Origin: Streptococcaceae bacterium ESL0687
GTDB lineage: Bacteria; Bacillota; Bacilli; Lactobacillales; Streptococcaceae
Direction of reading: 5' to 3'
Assembly: GCA_029392475.1 (NCBI GenBank)
Contig: CP113940.1
Span: 868,001 to 932,000 of the forward strand
Length of the DNA: 64,000 bases
Position numbers and translations under genes: made by a program
In this document: piece after piece, positions 26,642 to 36,740 of the stretch
Layout: each line of letters begins with the position of its first letter
Position numbering within the stretch: the first letter of the stretch is position 1
The notes under the pieces: model-generated
What the model was told of the DNA's origin: nothing
What the model saw: the letters and a program-made list of their open reading frames with translations, nothing else
Databases searched by the model: none

Positions 26642-27445
26642 TCACTTGCTTGAAAATATTTGTTGGTAGTCTTCCATGCTGCTGGCCTGATTTAAGTCCA
26701 AATCATTTGAAAAACCAAGGAGACGTCCTTTAGAAGTATATTGATGAAGGGCATAATCTCTAAGGGTATCTGGTTTTGAATCCACCTGGCCTGTATCAGC
26801 CCCGTAATGGGCAAACCAGAGGGCCTTAAAATTATCCACCTCAATATCTAGATTTTCTAAAAACCAGTCCTGACTATAAATACCAATATTACTAACTCCA
26901 AGGCTTGCAAGTTCTGACCTGAAAGCTTCGATACCAGCATTCATATCATCCATAGTTTCCTCTTCAACATCAAGCCACCAAAAGCTAGGTGAAAAAGCAG
27001 AGGCTCGTTCATAAAAATCGCGAGCCTCCTGCCTCATATCTTCCAGGCTGGTTCCACTGACATAGGCATAAACAGCAACCGGAACATTACGCCTTTGAAG
27101 CTCTACAATATGAGTCTGATAAGACTTATCCTCCCCATTAGTATAGGCCGCCGCATTAACCAGCTGATTGTCTCCGCCGTGCTGAACACGTACAATGGCT
27201 CCTGATATCTGCTGGCTTAAGAGATCATAATCAATCTGCCCAGGAAGTTGCCAACCTGACAAATCAATAATTGGCTTTGAAGGAGCTGGATTCTTAGCAA
27301 TCTGACTTCCACTTGTTAAGGAAGATAAAAAATTTTCACCCCCAAAAAGATTAGAGCTTGGCCTGATAAATTTATTAAAGGCAAAAATTAATAAAATGAT
27401 GACGACAAATATTTTAAAAATTTTATTGAAAAAGGATTTAATCAT
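26642..27445 (-). CDS. Membrane-anchored GH25 family lysozyme-like protein
   Basis: From ATG 27445 the protein has 267 residues. An N-terminal membrane segment (IFVVIILLIFAFNKF) precedes a GH25 domain that starts IDLSGWQLPGQIDYDLL and carries the catalytic pair in FWWLDVEEETMDD. GH25 enzymes are muramidases that cut peptidoglycan glycan strands. No cell-wall-binding repeats are present, so the membrane anchor probably sets its location. A TTG five codons upstream is an alternative start; neither has a strong ribosome site. Confidence 0.88.
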   Translation of the reverse strand: MIKSFFNKIFKIFVVIILLIFAFNKFIRPSSNLFGGENFLSSLTSGSQIAKNPAPSKPIIDLSGWQLPGQIDYDLLSQQISGAIVRVQHGGDNQLVNAAAYTNGEDKSYQTHIVELQRRNVPVAVYAYVSGTSLEDMRQEARDFYERASAFSPSFWWLDVEEETMDDMNAGIEAFRSELASLGVSNIGIYSQDWFLENLDIEVDNFKALWFAHYGADTGQVDSKPDTLRDYALHQYTSKGRLLGFSNDLDLNQASSMEDYQQIFSSK

Positions 27446-27565
27446 AATTTTAACAACCAATCTTGAATTTACACATTTTGCGTATTAAGAATAAGCTTAC
27501 CATTAATAGCAAGAAGCTTCCATATCAAAACAATTGATTAAATATGTCAAAATATTACAGGCTAA

Positions 27566-28684
27566 TCAATCCAGCAAGAAGCTTTCAAAAACTTCATTTC
27601 CTAAAAGAAATCCCTTCTTGGTCATAAAAATCCTACCCTCTTCTAAATCAAGAAGTCCTTCTCGCCTTAGCCTTTTGACCTCTTGACCAAAAAGCTGATC
27701 AAAGTTGGTATCAAATTTACTTTCAAAACTTTCAATCTTAACCCCTGATTTTTTTCTTAGGCCAAGGAACATTTCCTCTTCCATTTGGGCCTTTTTATCA
27801 AGGGGCTCTTCTGTAACAATTTTCTTATCATGGGACAAGTAATGATGGACTGGGCCAAAGTTTTTATATCTGATATTATTCAAAAAGCCGCTGGCTCCAG
27901 CACCAATTCCGTAATACTCTTCATTATTCCAGTAAACCAAATTATGCTTACTCTCAAAACCTGCCTTAGAAAAATTAGAAACCTCATAATGGTCATAACC
28001 TGCAAGCTCAAGTTGATCAATAATGTACTGGTACATCTCAGCATCAGCATCCTCAGTAGGAAGATTAAGCCTCCCCCTTCTCATTCGATTCATAAAAATA
28101 GTATGGTTTTCCAAAATCAAACTATAAAGGGCCACATGAGGTAAATCAAGCTCTAAAAGCTTGATTAAATCATCTTTAACCTGATCAAAAGTTTGACCAG
28201 GCAGAGCGTAAATCAAATCAATTGAAATATTTTCAAATCCATTTTCCCTAAGTAAGGCAATATTTTGATAAACATCACGCGCTGTATGACTGCGACCAAT
28301 TTTTTTAAGAAGTTTATCATTAAAGGTTTGAACTCCAAGAGAAATTCTATTAACTGGACTTTGGGCTAAAACAGCTATTTTTTCATCATCCAAGTCTCCA
28401 GGATTTGCCTCAACCGTAAATTCTTCAAGCTTACTTAAATCCAGATTTTTAGTAAGACCCTTGATTAGCCTATCAAGTTGATCTGCATTTAAGGCCGTTG
28501 GAGTCCCTCCCCCAATATAAAGGGTCCTTAAATCCTTAATTTTATAGGAGTCAAATTCTTCAATCAAGGAATCTAGGTACTGATCAACCGGCTGATTTTT
28601 AATAAAAACCTTCGAAAAATCACAGTAATAGCAAATTTGGGTACAGAATGGGATATGAACATAGGCACTTTTTACTGGTCCCAT
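27566..28684 (-). CDS. hemW: HemW-like radical SAM protein
   Basis: The 372-residue protein has the radical SAM cluster motif CTQICYYCDF with the HemW-type CxxxCxxC, then LYIGGGTPTALN, the SAM-binding glycines, and a HemN C-terminal domain (about 290-372). Members were once called oxygen-independent coproporphyrinogen III oxidase but act as heme-insertion chaperones. The gene overlaps ribF by 13 bp, giving a ribF-hemW pair. Streptococcaceae depend on outside heme, so a chaperone role fits better than synthesis. Confidence 0.92.
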   Translation of the reverse strand: MGPVKSAYVHIPFCTQICYYCDFSKVFIKNQPVDQYLDSLIEEFDSYKIKDLRTLYIGGGTPTALNADQLDRLIKGLTKNLDLSKLEEFTVEANPGDLDDEKIAVLAQSPVNRISLGVQTFNDKLLKKIGRSHTARDVYQNIALLRENGFENISIDLIYALPGQTFDQVKDDLIKLLELDLPHVALYSLILENHTIFMNRMRRGRLNLPTEDADAEMYQYIIDQLELAGYDHYEVSNFSKAGFESKHNLVYWNNEEYYGIGAGASGFLNNIRYKNFGPVHHYLSHDKKIVTEEPLDKKAQMEEEMFLGLRKKSGVKIESFESKFDTNFDQLFGQEVKRLRREGLLDLEEGRIFMTKKGFLLGNEVFESFLLD

Positions 28685-29619
28685 AATCTAGCTCTCTTTT
28701 CATCATCTTCTAACTGGGCAACAAGAGAATCAATCCCGTCAAATTTAACCATATCTCGGATTCTATCCAGCCAAATAATTTCAATTCTCTCCCCGTAAAG
28801 GTCACCTGAAAAATCAAAAATATTAACCTCAAGCCTCAGTTCATGACCATCAAAGGTTGAGTTTTTCCCAACACTTGTCATTGAACGATAGGTCTCTCCC
28901 TGATAAATGACGTCAGTAATGTAAACTCCGTCAGCAGGTAGTCTTATAGCTTCAGTTAGGGCGATATTGGCTGTTGGATAGCCTAAGGTCCGTCCCCTGG
29001 CATCTCCGTGGACAACAAGACCCTCATTCTTAAAATGATAGCCTAAGAGCTTGTTAGCAAGCCTGATATTTCCTCGGTCAAGAGCATCTCTAATTCTTGA
29101 TGATGATACCTTAGAGGTTAATTCCTTATTTTCACCTGCTTCAAGTTCTTCTTTAACAGGAGAAACTGTAAGTGTTTTTCCAGTAAAGATTTTACCTAGT
29201 TCGTCAACCCCTAATTTTTCATGGCCAAAACTATAGTCAAATCCTGCTACTAAAACCTTGGCTCCCAGTCCTTCAAGATAGTCTTTAACAAAATCCTCAC
29301 CCTTAATATTTGCAAAATTTGAGGTGAAGTCAGTTAAATAAAGGTAGTCCACCCCGTAATCCTCAAACTTTTCAAGGCGGTCCTTGCGGCTTGAAAGGTG
29401 GAGTAATAAATCCGGACTAAAACGGCTAAAAGCTAATTTGGGACTTTCTGGAAAGGTTAAAACTGCAATTTTTAAATTTAAAATCTGGGCTAGTTTTTTA
29501 GCCTCCTCAAAAAGCTTCTTATGTCCCTTATGTAGGCCATCAAAATAACCCAAAACTAGGATTAGACCATCCTTATTTTTTTTTATGTCATAGATTGACT
29601 TTAATTCGATTATTTCCAT
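28672..29619 (-). CDS. ribF: Bifunctional riboflavin kinase/FAD synthetase
   Basis: The 315-residue length is typical. The N-terminal FAD synthetase half (1-160) has LGYFDGLHKGHKKLF with the nucleotidyl-transferase GHK motif, and the C-terminal riboflavin kinase half has GDARGRTLGYPTANI and a terminal strand domain. It converts riboflavin to FMN and then to FAD. It lies 11 bp downstream of truB, a pairing common in Firmicutes, and overlaps hemW. No FMN riboswitch is present. Confidence 0.95.
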   Translation of the reverse strand: MEIIELKSIYDIKKNKDGLILVLGYFDGLHKGHKKLFEEAKKLAQILNLKIAVLTFPESPKLAFSRFSPDLLLHLSSRKDRLEKFEDYGVDYLYLTDFTSNFANIKGEDFVKDYLEGLGAKVLVAGFDYSFGHEKLGVDELGKIFTGKTLTVSPVKEELEAGENKELTSKVSSSRIRDALDRGNIRLANKLLGYHFKNEGLVVHGDARGRTLGYPTANIALTEAIRLPADGVYITDVIYQGETYRSMTSVGKNSTFDGHELRLEVNIFDFSGDLYGERIEIIWLDRIRDMVKFDGIDSLVAQLEDDEKRARLWDQ

Positions 29620-29630
29620 AACTATTACAC

Positions 29631-30548
29631 CTAATTTTCTATCAGAACCTTCTTGGGCTTATAAAATTCCTTCTTGTTAGGATGCGGCATGTAGATGGCC
29701 ACAAGTTTTCCTTCATAGAAGACTGCCAAAAGTTGCTGCTCCAGTCGAACTTCCTCTGGAATCTCTTCAAGGTCTAAAAATTTTCCAACCTTAACCTTCT
29801 GATACTGCTCATCATTAATTTCAAGGGCTGGTAAGTCCCTAACTCCATCTTCCATAGGCATTAATAGGTTAGCGATTGTTCCCTCTGCCATAAATTCTTC
29901 AATTTCTTGTAGTTTATGGGCATTTTCAAGTTCAAGGCCAGCACTTGCCGTTCTAACCAAGCGTGACATATGTCCTGGATAACCTAGTTTATCAGCCAAA
30001 TCAACTGCAAGGGTCCTGACATAAGTTCCCTTGCTGCAGGCAACCCTAAAGCTAAAACGAGCTAAGCCTTTTTCATAGGTAACTGGGCTTGTCCTTTTGA
30101 AATCATAGATAGTTACCTGCCTAATTGGACGTTCTACCTCTTGACCAGCACGAGCATACTCATATAGCCTTCTACCATTCACCTTTACTGCAGAATACAT
30201 GGGGGGAATTTGTTCTATCTGACCAAGAAATTCCTCCATAGTTTGATCAATTATGGCTTCATCAAGGGGGGCATCAAGATATTTTTCTTCAACAAGGGCT
30301 CCTGAAGCATCTTCCGTTTCTGTTGAAAAGCCCAGGGTAACCTCACCCTCATAAACCTTGCCTGATTCAGTCATAAATTCAAGCACCTTGGTCGACTTAC
30401 CAACAGCAATCGGTAAAACACCTGCAACATCAGGATCAAGTGTTCCCCCGTGACCAATTTTTTTTGTAGCTAAAATCCTTCTTAGTTTAAAGACACAGTC
30501 ATGGGAGGTCATTCCTGCTTCCTTATAAAGATTTATTATTCCGTTCAT
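29631..30548 (-). CDS. truB: tRNA pseudouridine(55) synthase TruB
   Basis: The 305-residue protein begins [20 protein letters not shown] and has the catalytic aspartate in [21 protein letters not shown] later motif, [11 protein letters not shown], and a C-terminal PUA-like part follow. It isomerises U55 in the T loop of tRNAs. It heads the truB-ribF-hemW operon. The sequence has no anomalies. Confidence 0.95.
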   Translation of the reverse strand: MNGIINLYKEAGMTSHDCVFKLRRILATKKIGHGGTLDPDVAGVLPIAVGKSTKVLEFMTESGKVYEGEVTLGFSTETEDASGALVEEKYLDAPLDEAIIDQTMEEFLGQIEQIPPMYSAVKVNGRRLYEYARAGQEVERPIRQVTIYDFKRTSPVTYEKGLARFSFRVACSKGTYVRTLAVDLADKLGYPGHMSRLVRTASAGLELENAHKLQEIEEFMAEGTIANLLMPMEDGVRDLPALEINDEQYQKVKVGKFLDLEEIPEEVRLEQQLLAVFYEGKLVAIYMPHPNKKEFYKPKKVLIEN

Positions 30549-30629
30549 TACTTCTTCCTTTATAACTAAAAGATATTAAAGTTGTTTGTAGTAGATTTTA
30601 TAGTAACTTCTATAATAACTTCTATCTTC

Positions 30630-32927
30630 TTAGTCTTCTTTTTGTTTTTCAATTGGAGCCATTTGAGCTAGCAGTCTTTTAAGACCAACCTCAGGAAATG
30701 ATATTTTAAGCTCCATACTTCTTCCCTCGCCTTTTACATCTAGAACAGTTCCCACACCCCATTTTTTATGGACGGCCTTGTCGCCAATGGCCCAAGATTC
30801 AAGTTGGCCTGCTGGGGAAATGTTTTTATTAGAGCTTGCTGAACCAGTAGCTCCCGGTCTTTTCGAAGCTCCTTTTCCTGCCATCATCTGATAAAGGCTT
30901 AAACCTCGTCCATTTACAAATTGATCTTTTGATCTATTTTGATAGCTAGCATTAAAGGAATTACTTCCATTACTTGCTCTGGCCTGACCGACATAACTTA
31001 AGAGGTCTGGATTAATTTCATTTAAGAAGCGGCTAGGTCTATTATAGCTTGAGCGACCATACATAAGCCTACTTGAAGCATTGGTCAAGTAAAGAACCTC
31101 CTCAGCCCTCGTGATTCCAACATAGGCCAGACGCCTTTCTTCTTCAAGTTCATCAGGATCCTCACTTGCCCTACTCAAAGGAAAGACTCCTTCTTCTAAA
31201 CCAATAATGAAGACGACTGGAAATTCGAGTCCCTTGGCCGCATGTAGGGTCATAAGGGTAACCTGACTCTGTTCTTCTTCGTAGCTATCTGTATCAGCAA
31301 TTAAGGATAAATCGTTTAGGAAGCGGCTAAGGCGTTCCAAACCACTCTCATCTTCTGTACCTTCTGCCTTATCATCAAAGCTTTTAGTAACTGTAAAGAA
31401 TTCTTCCAAGTTTTCAATCCTTGCCTGACTTTCCAAATTATTCTGATTGACAAGGAAGGTCATATAGCCTGTCTTGTCCAAAACTTCTTCAGTCAATTGA
31501 CTGATTGAGTAGCCATCCATTTTTTCCCTAAAGCCTGTAATCAGTTCAGAAAAATCATAAATCCCTTGGGCCGCCTTACCTTTAAGACCACTTAAGGTAA
31601 CATTTAAGCCTGCTTCAAGTAGAGAATAATCATAAGTTCTTGCGAAATCTCGTAATTTTTCAATGGTTCCAGGACCAATTCCCCTCTTAGGCTCATTTAT
31701 TACCCGCTCAAAACTCATATCATCTCGGTCATTGGCAATAATATTAAGATAGGCAATTAAATCCCTAATCTCCTTACGGCTATAGAATTTTGTTCCACCC
31801 ACCATGGTATAAGGGATATTTGACTTGAGGAGAGCCTCTTCAATGGTCCTACTTTGGGCATTGGTCCTATAAAGGACTGCAAAATCACTATAATCTCTGC
31901 CTTCCTTTTTCCTAAGTTCACGAGTAATCATGTCAGCCACGAAGTTTGACTCATCCCGTTCATCACTTGCCCGGTTGTAGACAATTTTCTCACCTTGGTC
32001 CCTGCTGGTCCAAAGCTTCTTATCCCTACGATTGCTGTTATTTTCGATAACTCCGTTAGCTGCCTCAAGAATTGTCTTTGATGACCGGTAGTTTTCCTCA
32101 AGAAGGACGACCTTAGCATCTGGATAGTCCTTTTCAAAATCAAGGATATTTTGCATGTCAGCCCCGCGCCAACCATAAATTGACTGGTCAGCATCCCCCA
32201 CCACACAGATATTTCTAAAACGCTCTGATAGAACTTTTACAAGCTGATACTGGGCATGGTTGGTATCTTGATACTCATCAACATGGATGTACTGGTAACG
32301 TCCCTGATAATAATTTAAGACTTCTTGGTTATCAAATAATCTCAAAGTATTCATAATTAAATCATCAAAGTCCATGGTCTCACTTCGTTTAAGCTCACGG
32401 TCATATTCCAGGTAACATTTGGCAACAATTTCCTGATAAAGGTTATTAGCCTTATCCCTATAAGCTTCTGCTGTCAGTAAATCATTTTTAGCATTTGAGA
32501 TTGTCGCAAGAATACTCTTAGGATCCCATTTTTTAGGATCCAGATTAAGATTTTTTAAAATTCTTTTCATCAAGGTTCTCTGCTCACCTGGATCAATGAT
32601 TGTAAAATTCCTATTATAACCAATGTGATTAGCATCTCGCCTTAAAATTCTAACACACATGCTGTGGAAGGTCGCAATCAATGACTCTTCTGCTCTTGGT
32701 GTAAGAGCTATTGTCCTCTCTTTCATTTCACGAGCTGCCTTATTGGTAAAGGTTATAGCCAAAATATTCCAGGGATTTACAAGTTTTTCTTCAATCAGGT
32801 AGGCAATCCTGTGGGTCAAAACACGGGTCTTTCCAGAACCTGCTCCAGCCATTATTAAAAGGGGGCCTTCGGTTGTTCGAACAGCTTCAGCCTGCCGGTC
32901 ATTCATACTCTCAAGTAAGGGATTCAT
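30630..32927 (-). CDS. pcrA: UvrD/Rep-family DNA helicase PcrA
   Basis: The 765-residue protein has the superfamily 1 motifs: GPLLIMAGAGSGKTRVLTHR (Walker A), VDEYQDTNHAQY (Walker B), GDADQSIYGWRGAD (motif III) and TLHAAKGLEFPVVF (motif V). The C-terminal tail has the PcrA-type RNA-polymerase-binding domain (GDKAVHKKWGVGTVLDV). PcrA unwinds DNA 3' to 5' in repair, rolling-circle replication and removal of RecA or stalled polymerase. Its extended -10 (TGATATAAT, 32958-32966) abuts the trxB terminator. Confidence 0.95.
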   Translation of the reverse strand: MNPLLESMNDRQAEAVRTTEGPLLIMAGAGSGKTRVLTHRIAYLIEEKLVNPWNILAITFTNKAAREMKERTIALTPRAEESLIATFHSMCVRILRRDANHIGYNRNFTIIDPGEQRTLMKRILKNLNLDPKKWDPKSILATISNAKNDLLTAEAYRDKANNLYQEIVAKCYLEYDRELKRSETMDFDDLIMNTLRLFDNQEVLNYYQGRYQYIHVDEYQDTNHAQYQLVKVLSERFRNICVVGDADQSIYGWRGADMQNILDFEKDYPDAKVVLLEENYRSSKTILEAANGVIENNSNRRDKKLWTSRDQGEKIVYNRASDERDESNFVADMITRELRKKEGRDYSDFAVLYRTNAQSRTIEEALLKSNIPYTMVGGTKFYSRKEIRDLIAYLNIIANDRDDMSFERVINEPKRGIGPGTIEKLRDFARTYDYSLLEAGLNVTLSGLKGKAAQGIYDFSELITGFREKMDGYSISQLTEEVLDKTGYMTFLVNQNNLESQARIENLEEFFTVTKSFDDKAEGTEDESGLERLSRFLNDLSLIADTDSYEEEQSQVTLMTLHAAKGLEFPVVFIIGLEEGVFPLSRASEDPDELEEERRLAYVGITRAEEVLYLTNASSRLMYGRSSYNRPSRFLNEINPDLLSYVGQARASNGSNSFNASYQNRSKDQFVNGRGLSLYQMMAGKGASKRPGATGSASSNKNISPAGQLESWAIGDKAVHKKWGVGTVLDVKGEGRSMELKISFPEVGLKRLLAQMAPIEKQKED

Positions 32928-32965
32928 TTTTTTCTCCTTGTCAAAAAATCTTTCTCCATTATATC

Positions 32966-32999
32966 AAAAGATACCCAATATTCCCATTGAGTATCTTTT
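32966..32999 (-). terminator. Terminator of trxB
   Basis: AAAAGATAC and GTATCTTTT, plus an inner CAAT/ATTG pair, form a long stem around TTCC. On the minus strand it is immediately followed by the -10 box of pcrA. Confidence 0.8.
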
Positions 33000-33028
33000 G
33001 CTCGCTTTTAGATTTCCTTGATAAAAAC

Positions 33029-33940
33029 TTATAAGTTACTAATATAGTGGTAGGCTTGTTGACCGGCTACAGCTCCGTCTCCTACAGCTGTTGTGATTTG
33101 ACGAAGGTCCTTAGCGCGGACATCTCCAATGGCATAAATTCCAGGAATCGATGTTTCCATCTTGTCATTAGTGATAATCCAACCTGCATCATCAGTAATC
33201 CCTAGATTTTCAACTGCCTTAGTCATTGGATCCAAACCGACATAGATAAAGAGACCACCTACATCCTTTTGACTAAGCTCACCTGTCTTAAGGTTTTTAA
33301 GTTCAACGTGAGTAATTTTATTGTCGTCACCTTCAATTTTTTCAATTACGCTATCCCAGATAAATGATATTTTTTCATTTGAAAAGGCGCGTTCTTGAAT
33401 AATTTTTTGAGCACGAAGTTCATCACGGCGGTGAACGATTGTTACTGATTTACCGAAACGAGTTAGGAAGATTGCTTCTTCAATAGCTGAGTCCCCTCCA
33501 CCTACAACCATGATATCTTGGTTTCTAAAGAAGGCACCATCACATACCGCACAGTAAGATACACCGCGCGCACCGTATTCTTCTTCACCAGGAACATTTA
33601 AATGTCTGTGGTTGGCACCTGTTGCAATAACTACTGTACGGCCCTCGTATTCGCTGTCTTCAGTCACAACTTTTTTGTAATCAGTCATGTCTTCAACCGC
33701 TTTTACAATACCGTAAGCATTTTTAACACCTAAACCTTCAAGAGGTTCATGCATTTTCATTGATAATTCTGGTCCCATGATGTTTTCAAAACCTGGATAA
33801 TTTTCAATCTCAGCAGTGTTATTCATCTGTCCACCAGGAGCTCCTTGTTCTAATAAAAGAACACTCATATTACTTCTTGCAGCATATAGGGCTGCAGTCA
33901 TTCCAGCAGGTCCTGCTCCAATTACAATTGTATCGTACAT
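33029..33940 (-). CDS. trxB: Thioredoxin-disulfide reductase
   Basis: The 303-residue protein has the FAD-binding start VIGAGPAGMTAALYA, the redox pair CAVC at residues 130-133, the NADPH-binding GGGDSAIEEA and the C-terminal FAD motif YAIGDVRAKDLRQ. It transfers electrons from NADPH to thioredoxin. Terminators on both sides suggest a single-gene unit. The DUF4059 gene just upstream is a conserved Streptococcaceae neighbour. Confidence 0.96.
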   Translation of the reverse strand: MYDTIVIGAGPAGMTAALYAARSNMSVLLLEQGAPGGQMNNTAEIENYPGFENIMGPELSMKMHEPLEGLGVKNAYGIVKAVEDMTDYKKVVTEDSEYEGRTVVIATGANHRHLNVPGEEEYGARGVSYCAVCDGAFFRNQDIMVVGGGDSAIEEAIFLTRFGKSVTIVHRRDELRAQKIIQERAFSNEKISFIWDSVIEKIEGDDNKITHVELKNLKTGELSQKDVGGLFIYVGLDPMTKAVENLGITDDAGWIITNDKMETSIPGIYAIGDVRAKDLRQITTAVGDGAVAGQQAYHYISNL

Positions 33941-34002
33941 TATTTCTCCTTAATTCTTATTATTAATCTACCTATATTCTAATATGTCTCGCCTTAAAAA
34001 CC

Positions 34003-34033
34003 AAAGAAAAAGCTCACAGCGAGCTTTTTCTTT
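34003..34033 (-). terminator. Terminator of the DUF4059/amino-acid transporter unit
   Basis: AAAGAAAAAGCTC and GAGCTTTTTCTTT form a perfect 13-bp stem with a five-base loop, separating DUF4059 from trxB. Confidence 0.9.
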
Positions 34034-34035
34034 AT

Positions 34036-34266
34036 CTAACGTGATTTAAGGGTAACAATTAATGCCAAGATGGCAAAAGATACCACTGGAATTGTTAAGA
34101 CATCCACCAAAAGAACATCTAGTATTTTATTTTGCCTCTGCATGAGGGTCTTTTTTTGGCCGCCTCGAGCCATATACCCTAAAAGATACAAAACACTAGC
34201 GACTAAGGCAAGAACCGCTGTTATAAAGAAGGCTTCCACATATAATGTTAGGGTTGTATAAAACAT
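34036..34266 (-). CDS. DUF4059 small membrane protein
   Basis: The 76-residue protein has two membrane segments (about residues 8-30 and 52-72) joined by a short basic loop (ARGGQKKTLMQRQNK). Size and sequence fit the DUF4059 family, known from streptococci and relatives, whose role is not established. It follows the amino-acid ABC ATPase gene by only 14 bp and ends in a terminator, so it is the last gene of that transporter operon. This suggests a link to the importer, but that is inference. Confidence 0.85.
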   Translation of the reverse strand: MFYTTLTLYVEAFFITAVLALVASVLYLLGYMARGGQKKTLMQRQNKILDVLLVDVLTIPVVSFAILALIVTLKSR

Positions 34267-34280
34267 TTAAAATCCTTTTA

Positions 34281-35042
34281 TTAATTTTCAATTACCTCAA
34301 GTATACCACTATTTATGTTTTTATTCAAAAACTCTTTGGTTCTTGGGTTTTTCGGATTATTAAATACTTCCTCAGGGGTTCCTTCCTCGATAATTTTCCC
34401 GTGCTCAAGGAAAAGAACCCTAGTTGCCACATTATAGACAAAGTCCATTTCATGGCTTACAAGAATCATCGTCTGACCCTCTTCTGCAGCCCTTAAAATT
34501 GAAGCCTGAACCTCACCAACAAGCTCTGGATCTAGGGCGCTAGTCGGTTCATCAAGTAAGAGTAATTTGGGTTTCATAGCTAGGGCACGTGCGATACCTA
34601 CCCTTTGCTTTTGGCCCCCTGATAGAAATTGAGGATAAGAATCCTTCTTTTCAATCATACTCACCTTAACAAGTTCTTCTTCAGCAATCTTTTGAGCTTC
34701 AAGCTTAGACATTTTTTTTACAATCACTAAACCTTCCATGACATTTTCAAGGGCTGTTCTTCTTTTAAAAAGATTGAACTGCTGAAAGACCATGGCTGTT
34801 TTTCTTCTCAAGGTTAGAATATCTTCCTTGCTGATTTTTTTAAAATTTACCTTGAACTCATTAATTTCAATTTCTCCAGAATCAGGTTTTTCCAAGTAGT
34901 TGATACTTCTTAGAAAGGTCGACTTACCAGCCCCACTAGCACCAATGATTGCAATAACATCCCCTTGATTCACATCAAGAGAAATTCCATCTAGAACTTT
35001 AACATTTGAAAATTTCTTACTCAAATTTTTTATTTTAATCAC
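34281..35042 (-). CDS. Polar amino-acid ABC transporter, ATP-binding protein
   Basis: The 253-residue protein has Walker A (GASGAGKSTFL), the signature LSGGQKQRVGIARAL, Walker B ([12 protein letters not shown]) and the switch histidine (SHEMDF), all of GlnQ/TcyC type. It overlaps the permease gene by 8 bp. With the permease and lipoprotein it forms an importer of the PAAT family. In streptococci the copy beside trxB-DUF4059 has been linked to cystine or other polar amino acids; the substrate here is not certain. Confidence 0.92.
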   Translation of the reverse strand: MIKIKNLSKKFSNVKVLDGISLDVNQGDVIAIIGASGAGKSTFLRSINYLEKPDSGEIEINEFKVNFKKISKEDILTLRRKTAMVFQQFNLFKRRTALENVMEGLVIVKKMSKLEAQKIAEEELVKVSMIEKKDSYPQFLSGGQKQRVGIARALAMKPKLLLLDEPTSALDPELVGEVQASILRAAEEGQTMILVSHEMDFVYNVATRVLFLEHGKIIEEGTPEEVFNNPKNPRTKEFLNKNINSGILEVIEN

Positions 35043-35844
35043 TTACTCTACCTCCATGATCAAAGGGGTTAGCAAAGAGCCCTTTTTTTCTAGGAACTTC
35101 TGGATCTTTAATTTCAAGTTTTTTTTCAATGAAGGAAATAACCTTCTCAAAAACAATATTAATAACCCAGTAGACTAAGGCTAGGGCAAAGTAGGTTTCA
35201 AAAATCCTATAGTTACTTCCCCCTAAAATTTTTGCCTCAGCGGTCATTTCAATAACCCCTGCAACAAAGGCTAAAGAGGTACCTTTAAATAAACCAATCA
35301 ATGAATTTCCAAGGGGAGCTAGAGCTACGGTTGCAGCTTCAGGTAAAGTCACCCTTCTAAATACTTGAAAATTGGTCATCCCAAGTGATTTTGCAGCCTC
35401 AATCTGACCACTGTCAACTGATTGGATGGCTGAACGAATTGTTTCACTGTTAAATGCCGCCTCATTAAGGGTAAAGGTTAAGATGACAAATAATAAGGGA
35501 CTAATATTATTTATATTATAAGTGGTCCCGTAGTTCATATTAATGGCCCTTAAAATCAAGGGAATTCCATTATAGGTTAACAGCAACTGAACATAGATGG
35601 GAGTTCCCCGCATAAAGCTTACAAAAAGTCCCCTCAATTGGTTTAAAACTGGTATCTTATTAATGCTTACAAGGGCTAAAAGTAAAGCAATAATTAGCCC
35701 GAAAAACATTGATATGAGGGTTATTTCCAAGGATACTGGAATACGACTGATAACATTTGGAAAGGCCTCAACAAAGGCATTCCAGTTAAATATCTTATCA
35801 AAGAACATGCTCCAAAATTCTTGGAAGGTATATTTACCTTGCAT
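35035..35844 (-). CDS. Polar amino-acid ABC transporter, permease
   Basis: The 269-residue protein has about five membrane segments and the permease EAA-type loop (EAAKSLGMTNFQVFRRVTLPEA), which contacts the ATPase. It has the HisM/TcyB form and ends in a charged cytoplasmic tail. It sits 15 bp after the binding-protein gene and overlaps the ATPase gene. Confidence 0.92.
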   Translation of the reverse strand: MQGKYTFQEFWSMFFDKIFNWNAFVEAFPNVISRIPVSLEITLISMFFGLIIALLLALVSINKIPVLNQLRGLFVSFMRGTPIYVQLLLTYNGIPLILRAINMNYGTTYNINNISPLLFVILTFTLNEAAFNSETIRSAIQSVDSGQIEAAKSLGMTNFQVFRRVTLPEAATVALAPLGNSLIGLFKGTSLAFVAGVIEMTAEAKILGGSNYRIFETYFALALVYWVINIVFEKVISFIEKKLEIKDPEVPRKKGLFANPFDHGGRVSD

Positions 35845-35859
35845 AAATTACCTCCTTGG

Positions 35860-36708
35860 CTACTTGAATTCACTTGCGTCTGGAACAAAATCTCCTGCAA
35901 AGAATTCTTTTGATAACTTCTCAAGTGTGCCATCTTCTCTAAATTCAGCCAGAACCTTGTTTACCTTTTCTTGAAGTACGCGTCCATCATCTGTCTTGGC
36001 AAAGATAAAATACTCCTTACCAGAATGAATCCCCAAATCTTGATTCAAATCAATTGGTTGAACTTCCAAATTAAAACCTTGTTCCTTAATGACGGTATTT
36101 AGAGATATGGTGTCATAAAGCATAAAATCAATTTTCTTACTTTCAATATCCCCAAGCCTTGTAGCTAGTGGAATATTATCTATATAATTAAGTTTAATTT
36201 CTTTAGAGGGATTGGCCTTATTCCAATCAAGAAGAATTTCCGTGTAATTGACTCCAGTCGAAACCTCAGTCGACTTACCAGCCAAGTCAGAGATATCTGC
36301 TACCTTGTCACCTGGTCTTGTAGCTACAGAGCTATCCGTTTTTGAAACAGGATATGAAAAATAATACTTTTCATCACGTTTTTCATTCCAGGCAAAATCA
36401 TTTGCTCCCATTTGATAACGACCAGAGTCAATTCCTACAGAAATGGCTTCAAAATCTGTAACCTCAACCTTTAAATCATATTCAGGTAATTTTTCAAAAA
36501 CCTTACGAGCAAGCTCAACATCATAACCTGTTGCCTTGCCATCTACCGTATAAGTGAAGGGCTTGGTATTTCCGTCAGTTGCTACAACAACTGTTGTCTT
36601 CTTATCTTCGTCTTGCTTTTGGCTACTCTTATTAGAACAAGCAGCTAGCCCAAGTCCTAGTGTAAGAAAAACAAGTCCAAGACTCAGTCCCTTAAATTTT
36701 TTATTCAT
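35860..36708 (-). CDS. Polar amino-acid ABC transporter, substrate-binding lipoprotein
   Basis: The 282-residue protein has a lipoprotein signal (LGLVFLTLGLGLAAC) and the SBP_bac_3 fold: KPFTYTVDGKATGYDVELAR, then the substrate-site stretch YQMGANDFAWNEKRDEKYYF. It delivers an amino acid to the permease encoded downstream. It heads the operon. A second, related binding protein is encoded at 38880-39722 without a transporter; both share KPFTY/RPYSY and GANNF-type motifs. Confidence 0.92.
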   Translation of the reverse strand: MNKKFKGLSLGLVFLTLGLGLAACSNKSSQKQDEDKKTTVVVATDGNTKPFTYTVDGKATGYDVELARKVFEKLPEYDLKVEVTDFEAISVGIDSGRYQMGANDFAWNEKRDEKYYFSYPVSKTDSSVATRPGDKVADISDLAGKSTEVSTGVNYTEILLDWNKANPSKEIKLNYIDNIPLATRLGDIESKKIDFMLYDTISLNTVIKEQGFNLEVQPIDLNQDLGIHSGKEYFIFAKTDDGRVLQEKVNKVLAEFREDGTLEKLSKEFFAGDFVPDASEFK

Positions 36709-36740
36709 AAAAACTTCCCTATTTCTAGCTGAAAGTCTCC

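Noticed and set aside
28672-30548. FMN riboswitch for ribF
   Set aside because: ribF is 11 bp after truB and no conserved riboswitch core is visible upstream of the operon.
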